Assembly: GCA_964433875.1 (NCBI GenBank)
Contig: CAYSSO010000040.1
Span: forward strand, 1 to 12,451
Reading direction: 5' to 3'
DNA length: 12,451 nt
Origin: Athalassotoga sp964433875
Lineage (GTDB): Bacteria; Thermotogota; Thermotogae; Mesoaciditogales; Mesoaciditogaceae
The notes beneath the pieces were generated by a model. It made no database searches. It was not told the DNA's origin and saw only the letters and a program-made list of their open reading frames with translations. Positions 7,246 through 12,451 of the stretch are shown here, piece after piece. The translations under genes were made by a program, and so were the position numbers. Positions within the stretch are counted from its first letter, which is position 1. Every line of letters starts with the position of its first letter.

Positions 7246-8502
7246 TCATAAGCCGGAATTCAGAGCGGCTTGAGCATTCTTTGCCGCTATCTGAAGTGCC
7301 TGTTCTGCCGTTGGAATCGAATGGTTAACAACGTACTGCCCCCACGCGTTTAAAACGGCCTGGGTAACCCCGGAATTTTGTTCGAATGGATTCGTAACGA
7401 TAACGTGAGCGAGTTGGTCGACGTAAGGTTTGACATCCGGTTTCATGAAGAATGGATTATTTGCATTTTCTTTGACAGATGGTAACCACCCTATTTCTTC
7501 ACATGCCTGAAGTTCATTCTGCGGTTCCATTAAGAATTGAATGAACTTCCATGCTGCCAGGTCTTTTTGTGGAGTTGATTTAAAGACTATCAAAGGCCTT
7601 TGTGCAAGGGTTGACCAGTGAATAGCCGTTGCCGAATCAGAATTCGTCGGTATCGGTGCAAGACCGTAATCCTTGCCGTAGATCATAGGACCTCCTGTCG
7701 AATTCTGAAGGTTAAAAGTCCATCCATAGGCAAATTGAAGCCACATTCCAACATTTCTTCCAAAAATAGAAGCCTGTTGCATGCCTGACGGGCTGTATTG
7801 CTGGGCTTCCTTGCAAAATCTCAGGAAGTCTACAAAATGCGCATTGGGATTTGTAAATTCAAGTGAAAGGCCGTACTCTCCTATTAAATGAGGATACTTT
7901 GCGTCGTTGAAATTGTAATATATTTGCTCTAACATACCCCAGTACCAGGAGTATTGAAGCATCTCATTCCAGAAAAACTGACCATAGTATTTTCCGTAAG
8001 GTCCAGGTGGGAGTTCGCTTATCTTTTTTGCATCGTACAAATATTCGGCAAATGTCTTTGGCGGATCATCCGGGTTGAGTCCGGCAAGTTTGAATATAGT
8101 TTTGTTGTAGAACATTACCTGCGTTGTTACCATCCATGGTATGTTGTAAACTCCACCGTTATACGGAAAGATTCCAGTTATTAGTTCAGAGGCTATCTTG
8201 TCGTATCCCGGCATTTTGGTAAAATCAAGCAAAAGGCCGTTTTGAACGTAATTCATAGAAACCGGCCCTATGAATATATTTGGAGCATTGCCTGCGGCGA
8301 CAAGCGCTGCTATCTGACCGCCACTTGGCTGGGCCACAACCTGAACTGTGATATCTGGATTTTGCTTTTCAAAAACTGGGATCACGCTTTGAAGATAGTT
8401 AAAAGATTGAGCGTCTGGTGGTGCGATCGTTATCGTAACGGCCATAATCGATCCAACTATGAAGATCAACATGATTGAAAAGACCAAAAGATACTTTTTC
8501 AT
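7246..8502 (-). CDS. CUT1 (family 1) sugar solute-binding protein
   Basis: This 418-residue extracytoplasmic protein has a signal peptide (residues 1-21, cleavage near IMA|VT). There is no Cys after the signal, so it is not a lipoprotein. The body fits family-1 solute-binding proteins: an opening beta strand and VIPVFEKQNPDITVQV, then GNAPNIFIGP, YNIPWMVTTQVMFYNKTIFK and a C-terminal WKFIQFLMEPQ. The mid-region is rich in Trp and Tyr (around FFWNEMLQYSWYWGMLEQ), as expected of a pocket stacking on sugar rings. It lies directly upstream of both CUT1 permeases and is surely their partner. A strong AGGAGGTG site (8509-8516) precedes the ATG. A hairpin just upstream may tune its level against the family-5 binding protein gene. 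The ligand is probably a beta-gluco-oligosaccharide (inference). Confidence 0.93.
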   Translation of the reverse strand: MKKYLLVFSIMLIFIVGSIMAVTITIAPPDAQSFNYLQSVIPVFEKQNPDITVQVVAQPSGGQIAALVAAGNAPNIFIGPVSMNYVQNGLLLDFTKMPGYDKIASELITGIFPYNGGVYNIPWMVTTQVMFYNKTIFKLAGLNPDDPPKTFAEYLYDAKKISELPPGPYGKYYGQFFWNEMLQYSWYWGMLEQIYYNFNDAKYPHLIGEYGLSLEFTNPNAHFVDFLRFCKEAQQYSPSGMQQASIFGRNVGMWLQFAYGWTFNLQNSTGGPMIYGKDYGLAPIPTNSDSATAIHWSTLAQRPLIVFKSTPQKDLAAWKFIQFLMEPQNELQACEEIGWLPSVKENANNPFFMKPDVKPYVDQLAHVIVTNPFEQNSGVTQAVLNAWGQYVVNHSIPTAEQALQIAAKNAQAALNSGL

Positions 8503-8514
8503 GAATTACACCTC

Positions 8515-8541
8515 CTATTGAGAAAAGGCAGGATGAAACAT
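8515..8541 (-). other. Possible 8-codon leader ORF before the CUT1 binding protein
   Basis: On the minus strand a GGAGG sequence lies 5 nt before an ATG (8539-8541) that opens a tiny frame, MFHPAFSQ, ending in TAG (8515-8517). That stop overlaps the AGGAGGTG ribosome site of the next gene. The frame runs through the second arm of the hairpin at 8527-8547. It could be accidental, but if translated it would melt the hairpin and deliver ribosomes to the binding-protein start. Confidence 0.25.
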
Positions 8542-8547
8542 CCTGCC
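8523..8547 (-). terminator. Intra-operon hairpin between the two binding-protein genes
   Basis: A perfect 9-bp stem, GGCAGGATG (8527-8535) with CATCCTGCC (8539-8547), has a 3-nt loop and is followed on the minus strand by U4 then C. It starts 8 bases past the stop of the family-5 binding-protein gene and stands about 6 bases before the next AGGAGGTG. The short U-tract suggests a partial terminator or an mRNA-stabilising 3' end rather than a full stop. Confidence 0.6.
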
Positions 8548-8555
8548 CTCCAAAT

Positions 8556-10253
8556 TCATTTCAAATGTACGTTCAAAGCGATCATTTCACCCTCGGCCGA
8601 TCCTATTCCTGCTCCAGTTGCGTAAGGATGAGATTCAGAGGGCCATCCTGTGAAATTATTTTCATTGAAAACATCAAATTCCGTTCCGTAAACGACCGGA
8701 ACAAAGGGCATATCCTGTAAGAAGATCCTCTCTATGGTGTACATAGCCTGTTTTTGAAGACGTATATCGCTCGTTTGTGAGTAGGTGTTCAATGCCGCAG
8801 TTATCAGAGGATTTGTGTAACCAGACCAGTTGGAGGACGATGTCTGTCCGACCGGTGCTGTAAAAGATGGATTAAATTCTTGGTTGAAATAGAAATAAGG
8901 GGTTGGTCCGCTTCCTGTTGCCCACGCGAAGGCCATGTCGTACATTCCTTTTGTTATTGTTGACCACCATGATCCGAAAGATTCTTGATCTATTATCGTA
9001 TTTATACCGAGTTCTTTAAGGTTTTGGGATATTATTTGAGAGATCGTTAAATAATCGGTCCAGCCGGCAACGACTGGCAATTTGTAGGTTGGAAGAACTT
9101 TTCCATCCGGCCCGACGAGGTTACCATCTGCATTTTTCTTAAAGCCTATTGATGCGAGCAATTCCTGGGCCGCTTTCGGATTGTACTGTGCCAGAGACGT
9201 ATTCAAACTTGATAGAGTTGGATCTAGCCATTCGGACTGCTGGGCAGGAAGAATTCCAATTGCATTTGAAGGTCCGCCTGCGTTGAAATAAGCCTTTTCT
9301 TCTGCTGCCGCCCTGTCTATCGCCATCGATATTGCCTGTCTGAAGACTGGATTGTTGAAAGGATATTTTCTTGTGTTCAAATAAAGTATCAGAGTGCTGT
9401 TCATCGGCCACCATATTTTGTTAATGGCCGGATTTTTTCCCACCCATGTTTTTTGAACGTCAGGAATATAGACATAACTCCAATCCGCCGTGCCTTTTAA
9501 AAGTTCCAACATTACGGTCGTGTTAGATTCAACGGACCTTACGACTATTTTGTCTATGTAAGGTCTTCCAGCCATCCAGTAATTTGGGTTTTTAACAAGC
9601 GTTATGGTGTTGGTCGTGGGGTTAAACGAATCAAGCAAAAACGGCCCAGTTCCAATCGGGTTTTGATTCGGATACGTTGCCGGATCTGATAACTTTGACC
9701 ATATATGTTCTGGAACTATGAGTTGTCCAAGAAGCGCATAAAGTAAAGGTGTGTTTGGCTTCGAGAAGGTGAAGATCACGTTGTCGCCGCTTGCAACAAC
9801 ACTTTGAAGATAATTGTCTTTGGCCCACAACGCTCCCAGATCGAGGGCCGGATACTTTTTGATCAAATTAAACGTGAAGGCGACATCGTTAGCGGTGAAT
9901 GGCGTGCCATCGGACCATTTGACCCCATTTCTAACGGTAACTGTAAGGGTAAGATTATCGTCTGACCATTTGTAAGACGTGCCAAGCATAGGCGTAAGTT
10001 GACCTGTCAGACTGTTGACGTAAAAAAGACTTTCATAAATCATGTTCTGCATTTGTAAAGTTTGTGAAGTTGGCAAAAACGGATTGACGCTATTTGTCAG
10101 TTGCCCCCATGGCATTACAACATTTAAGGTGCCACCGTATTTGACATTTCCCCAGTTAACAATCGCCGGGCCCTGAGTTGTAGATTGTGCCAGACCTAAA
10201 CTCACCGCACCGATTAAAATAATCGAAAAAACTAAAAACAAACCCTTTTTCAT
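8556..10253 (-). CDS. Family-5 (oligopeptide/beta-glucoside type) solute-binding protein
   Basis: This 565-residue extracytoplasmic protein has a signal peptide of about 22 residues (GLA|QS) and no lipobox Cys. I chose the ATG at 10251-10253, because an AAGGAGG site and a classical signal start (MKKGLFLVF) follow it; an open frame 14 codons longer runs into lacI and lacks these. Family-5 (PF00496) features include YGGTLNVVMPWG, MIYESLFYV, the region WSDDNLTLTVTVRNGVKWSDG, FTANDVAFTF, NPIGTGPF and KNPNYW. In Thermotogota, members of this family bind beta-glucosides such as cellobiose or laminaribiose as well as peptides, so a sugar ligand fits here. No Dpp/Opp-type permease or ATPase genes accompany it; the next transporter genes are of CUT1 type. 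It may serve a permease encoded elsewhere, act as a sensor or scavenger, or share the CUT1 permeases (unproven). Confidence 0.9.
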   Translation of the reverse strand: MKKGLFLVFSIILIGAVSLGLAQSTTQGPAIVNWGNVKYGGTLNVVMPWGQLTNSVNPFLPTSQTLQMQNMIYESLFYVNSLTGQLTPMLGTSYKWSDDNLTLTVTVRNGVKWSDGTPFTANDVAFTFNLIKKYPALDLGALWAKDNYLQSVVASGDNVIFTFSKPNTPLLYALLGQLIVPEHIWSKLSDPATYPNQNPIGTGPFLLDSFNPTTNTITLVKNPNYWMAGRPYIDKIVVRSVESNTTVMLELLKGTADWSYVYIPDVQKTWVGKNPAINKIWWPMNSTLILYLNTRKYPFNNPVFRQAISMAIDRAAAEEKAYFNAGGPSNAIGILPAQQSEWLDPTLSSLNTSLAQYNPKAAQELLASIGFKKNADGNLVGPDGKVLPTYKLPVVAGWTDYLTISQIISQNLKELGINTIIDQESFGSWWSTITKGMYDMAFAWATGSGPTPYFYFNQEFNPSFTAPVGQTSSSNWSGYTNPLITAALNTYSQTSDIRLQKQAMYTIERIFLQDMPFVPVVYGTEFDVFNENNFTGWPSESHPYATGAGIGSAEGEMIALNVHLK

Positions 10254-10266
10254 AGACTTCCTCCTT

Positions 10267-11283
10267 TCAATTTGTGAAATCGGTTTCACAACCACATGAA
10301 TTTCTTACAATCAATCTTGTACTTAGAACGATTCTCATCGGAGATTTAACCATATCATTTGAATTCATCCTGTCGAGAATCATCTTTGCCGCCATTTTTC
10401 CAATGCTGTGCATTGGCTGATGTACCGTAGTCAAGGGCGGATGAATATACCTTGACCAGAATACATCGTCAAAGCCGACTACGGCAATCTCCTTTCCAGG
10501 AGTTATCCCGATCCTTTCCAATTCCTCTATGACTCCGAGAGCCATTTCATCATTTGCGGCAAAGATGGCCGTCGCGCCGTTTTTGAGACAATGCTCGACC
10601 GCTTTTTTCCCGCTTTCTTTTGTAAAATCTCCCCGGCACACAAGAACTGAATCGAATTTGATACCGTGCCTTTCAAGGGCATATTTATATCCACGCAATC
10701 TCTCAACGCTGTCGAAACTTTGCGCGGGTCCGGTTATAAAAGCAATTCTTCGGTGGTTATGGACCTTTATGAGATGTTCGGTCATTGAATATGCACCGTT
10801 GAAATTATCGACTAAGATCGCGTCTCCTTGAACATCTTCTCCGAGGTATACCACCGGGATCTCAAAATTTGTAACTCTTTCGACTGTCTGACTGTCAACC
10901 TGTGGATCGAAAATGATTATTCCATCGATCCTTCCAGAACTCATAAGAGATATGTATCTTTCTCGGCTTTTTTCTGGAGAATTGGATTCGAAGGTCATGA
11001 AAAGAGTGAAGTATTTATTCTCGCTTAGCACCTCTTCGACTCCCTGAATTACCTCTCCATAAAAAGGTCCTGTCACCGAAGGCAAAACAAGGCCTATTGT
11101 CATCGTCTTTTTCTTTGTTAGATTTATGGCCTTGGAGTCTGGAACATAATTGTGAAGTTTGACAAGTTCAAGTATTTTTTTCTTTTTCTCTTTTGAAATG
11201 TAGCCGGTGCCATTGATGGCACGCGATACTGTCGATTTGGATACTCCGGCCATTCTTGCGATATCATCTATTGTCGTTTTCAA
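10267..11283 (-). CDS. LacI family transcriptional regulator
   Basis: This 338-residue repressor has an N-terminal helix-turn-helix, TTIDDIARMAGVSKSTVSRA (residues 3-22), a hinge region (YVPDSKAINL) and a periplasmic-binding-protein-like effector domain (TIGLVLPSVTGPFYGEV, RIDGIIIFDP, ATAIFAANDEMALGVIEEL, EIAVVGFDD). It ends in Ser-Cys-Gly-Cys plus a short tail. I set the start at TTG 11281-11283: AAGGTGA lies just upstream and the protein then begins exactly where LacI proteins do. A longer frame from 11328 would read through the operator palindrome and is unlikely. It is the first gene of the run and probably senses an oligosaccharide or its breakdown product. Matching palindromes at its promoter and in its own last codons suggest autoregulation and control of the whole run. 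Confidence 0.93.
   Translation of the reverse strand: MKTTIDDIARMAGVSKSTVSRAINGTGYISKEKKKKILELVKLHNYVPDSKAINLTKKKTMTIGLVLPSVTGPFYGEVIQGVEEVLSENKYFTLFMTFESNSPEKSRERYISLMSSGRIDGIIIFDPQVDSQTVERVTNFEIPVVYLGEDVQGDAILVDNFNGAYSMTEHLIKVHNHRRIAFITGPAQSFDSVERLRGYKYALERHGIKFDSVLVCRGDFTKESGKKAVEHCLKNGATAIFAANDEMALGVIEELERIGITPGKEIAVVGFDDVFWSRYIHPPLTTVHQPMHSIGKMAAKMILDRMNSNDMVKSPMRIVLSTRLIVRNSCGCETDFTN
10272..10291. promoter_or_regulatory. Second LacI-type operator (O2), inside the 3' end of lacI
   Basis: TTGTGAAATCGGTTTCACAA is a 20-bp inverted repeat, symmetric except for the pair flanking the central CG. It covers the last six sense codons of lacI and ends 18 bp before the family-5 binding-protein start. 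Its inner 18 bp differ from the promoter operator at only two, symmetric, positions. No convincing -10/-35 pair is visible directly upstream, so it may act as a roadblock or by looping. Confidence 0.7.
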
Positions 11284-11297
11284 TCTTTCACCTTCTT

Positions 11298-11315
11298 TGT
11301 GGAACCGATTCCACA
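11298..11315. promoter_or_regulatory. LacI-type operator (O1) at the lacI promoter
   Basis: TGTGGAACCGATTCCACA (plus strand) is an 18-bp inverted repeat with a central CG, typical of LacI-family sites, with only the pair next to the centre breaking symmetry. It lies 14 bp upstream of the lacI TTG start and just downstream of the predicted -10, where a bound repressor would block initiation. Confidence 0.8.
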
Positions 11316-11319
11316 CAAC

Positions 11320-11348
11320 AGAATACAACTTATTTCACAAATTTCCAA
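11320..11348 (-). promoter_or_regulatory. Predicted promoter of the lacI/sugar operon
   Basis: On the minus strand a -35-like TTGGAA (11343-11348) and a -10-like TATTCT (11320-11325) are 17 bp apart, each matching four of six consensus positions. Transcription would start at or inside operator O1. The spacer holds a half-site TTGTGAAAT (11332-11340) matching O2. This is the best candidate in the 169-bp gap 11284-11452; a TATAAA at 11364-11369 lacks a well-spaced -35. Confidence 0.5.
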
Positions 11349-11452
11349 ACTCGATTTTCGAACTTTATAGGCGAAATTTAGCCGAAAATGGACAATTTGT
11401 ATGATTTATCTGTTTTATCTATGAATATCTCGAATGTCTTTTAAATAAGTCC

Positions 11453-11830
11453 TTATTTCAACTCGCTTATAAGTTCTATCTCTATATCCGCATTTCTCGG
11501 GAGATTTGAAACCTCCACAAAAGATCTTGCAGGCTTTGAAGTTTTAAAATAACTTTCATACACGGCATTTACACGGTTGAAGTTTTCCATATCTTTCACA
11601 AAAACGGTAACCTTCACAACCGATTCTAAGTTCGATCCGACAGTTTCGAGGATTGCCTTGATGTTTTCAAAAATTCTAATCGTTTTTTCCTCAATTTCAC
11701 CTTCCACGAGTTTTCCATTTGCCGGATCTATTGGAAGTTGACCCGAAACAAAAACAAAATTTCCCGCGACCACGGCCTGAGAATAAGGACCTATGGCCTT
11801 TGGAGCACGATCTGTGGATATGTACTTCAT
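11453..11830 (-). CDS. ridA: RidA family enamine/imine deaminase
   Basis: This 125-residue cytosolic protein has the length of the RidA/YjgF/TdcF family. RidA proteins hydrolyse reactive enamine/imine intermediates such as 2-aminoacrylate, protecting pyridoxal-phosphate enzymes. Family marks are APKAIGPYSQA (9-19), FVFVSGQLPIDP (25-36) and PARSFVEVSNLP (100-111), in which Arg102 corresponds to the substrate-carboxylate-binding arginine. The usual Thr after ARS is Phe here. I chose the ATG at 11828-11830, which overlaps the acetyltransferase stop as ATGA and has GGAG 9 nt upstream. An ATG five codons earlier lies inside the acetyltransferase gene with a poorer site, but is possible. It is co-transcribed with the acetyltransferase. 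No clear terminator separates it from the lacI promoter, so some read-through into the sugar operon is possible. Confidence 0.92.
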   Translation of the reverse strand: MKYISTDRAPKAIGPYSQAVVAGNFVFVSGQLPIDPANGKLVEGEIEEKTIRIFENIKAILETVGSNLESVVKVTVFVKDMENFNRVNAVYESYFKTSKPARSFVEVSNLPRNADIEIELISELK

Positions 11831-12375
11831 AAATTCATTCTCCATTCTTCTTTTAAAATCCCCATAATTATCTCATCATGGTATTTTCCATCTCTAAAGA
11901 TTTGAGATCTAAGAGTACCCTCGATTTTGAATCCTACCTTCTTGTAAGATTTTATCGCACGCTCGTTAAAGGCAAATACATGAAGCATTACTTTGTGAAT
12001 ATTCATTTCCGAAAATATGAAATTCGTAAGCACTTCCATTGCGTCGGTACCGTACCCTTGAGAAAGGAAAGGTTTACCCAAAAAGATTCCCACAGTGGCA
12101 ACGCTGTTTTTCCAATCGAGTTCGTTTATGCCACATCCCCCAATGTACTGTGAGTCAGAAATCCTTTCTATTGCAAAACTGTAATGCGATGGATTCCTCG
12201 AGGACAATTCCTCATACCATTTTTCTTCTTCTTCAAACTTCCATGGTAATGGAACATCGAGGGCAAGATATTTTTTTACCTCCCAGTCATTGACATATTT
12301 CCACACAATCGGAAGATCCTCTTTGTGGTAATCTCTCAACCTGACAAGTTTCCCTTGGAAAATGTTCTCTTTCAT
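11827..12375 (-). CDS. GNAT family N-acetyltransferase, RimJ/RimL-like
   Basis: This 182-residue cytosolic protein fits the Acetyltransf_3 (RimJ/RimL/SpeG-like) branch of the GNAT family, which moves an acetyl group from acetyl-CoA to an amine. It begins GKLVRLRDYHKEDLP (8-22) and has the acetyl-CoA pyrophosphate loop QGYGTDA (106-112). It then has HVFAFNERAIKSYKKVGFK (132-150), the usual Asn...Ser-Tyr-x-K-x-G-F pattern, and GTLRSQIFRDGKYHDEIIMG (153-172). The substrate cannot be read from sequence: ribosomal protein N-termini, polyamines or small amines are all precedented. A GAGGTGAG site lies just upstream of the ATG (12373-12375), and a TATAAT lies close upstream. It overlaps the RidA gene by 4 nt and looks unrelated to the sugar genes. 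Confidence 0.9.
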   Translation of the reverse strand: MKENIFQGKLVRLRDYHKEDLPIVWKYVNDWEVKKYLALDVPLPWKFEEEEKWYEELSSRNPSHYSFAIERISDSQYIGGCGINELDWKNSVATVGIFLGKPFLSQGYGTDAMEVLTNFIFSEMNIHKVMLHVFAFNERAIKSYKKVGFKIEGTLRSQIFRDGKYHDEIIMGILKEEWRMNL

Positions 12376-12390
12376 TTTCTCACCTCAAGA

Positions 12391-12396
12391 ATTATA
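12391..12396 (-). promoter_or_regulatory. Probable -10 element of the GNAT-RidA unit
   Basis: The minus strand reads TATAAT here, a perfect -10 consensus, with an overlapping TATAGT five bases further upstream. No good -35 is found at 16-18 bp. The start site would fall very near the GAGGTGAG ribosome site (12379-12386), implying a very short leader, so the TATAGT alternative may be the one used. Confidence 0.4.
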
Positions 12397-12451
12397 CTAT
12401 ACTCAACCAAGTTTAAATTCCGAATCTCCGGTATAAAAACACGACCAAATT

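Noticed and set aside
10254..10295. Longer N-terminus for the family-5 binding protein
   Set aside because: The extra 14 codons overlap lacI and place basic residues before a signal peptide; the AAGGAGG site points to the ATG at 10251-10253.
11284..11328. Longer N-terminus for LacI starting at an upstream ATG
   Set aside because: The extra codons run through the O1 palindrome, and LacI proteins start right at the helix-turn-helix; TTG at 11281-11283 has a good AAGGTGA site.

Overview
The window looks like a carbohydrate-utilisation locus from a thermophilic bacterium of the Thermotogota type. This placement is an inference. It rests on a CUT1 sugar ABC system without its own ATPase, an oligopeptide/beta-glucoside type binding protein, a LacI regulator ending in a Ser-Cys-Gly-Cys tail, strong AGGAGG ribosome sites, some TTG starts and a moderate G+C content. 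The sequence does not fix the genus. No mobile element, tRNA, rRNA or CRISPR array is visible.

Layout: bases 1-101 hold the 3' end of an unrecognised plus-strand gene. Every other gene is on the minus strand, so transcription runs from high to low coordinates. A GNAT acetyltransferase and a RidA protein (12375 to 11453) form a small unit with a 4-nt ATGA overlap. After a 169-bp gap holding a predicted promoter and an 18-bp operator palindrome comes a tightly packed nine-gene run: lacI regulator, family-5 solute-binding protein, CUT1 solute-binding protein, two CUT1 permeases, a small membrane-anchored protein of unknown function, a GH94 glycoside phosphorylase, a secreted stand-alone carbohydrate-binding-like module, and a secreted glycoside hydrolase of the GH144/Glycoamylase (PF10091) type carrying a C-terminal copy of that module. 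A factor-independent terminator (168-194) closes the run.

Working model (inference): the secreted GH144-type enzyme cuts a beta-glucan outside the cytoplasmic membrane, most plausibly a beta-1,2-glucan. The binding proteins and permeases import the oligosaccharides, and the cytoplasmic GH94 enzyme phosphorolyses them to alpha-glucose 1-phosphate. GH144 and GH94 are also related to two of the domains fused in cyclic beta-1,2-glucan synthases, which supports the beta-1,2 reading. Substrate specificity cannot be proven from sequence, and cellobiose- or cellobionate-type specificity for the GH94 remains possible.

The most interesting points are: two nearly identical LacI-type operator palindromes, one at the lacI promoter and one buried in the last codons of lacI just upstream of the transporter genes; a secreted single-domain paralogue of the hydrolase's C-terminal module; two terminator-like hairpins inside the operon, each set tightly against the next ribosome site; an unrecognised membrane-anchored protein translationally coupled to the phosphorylase; and a family-5 binding protein without family-5 permeases.
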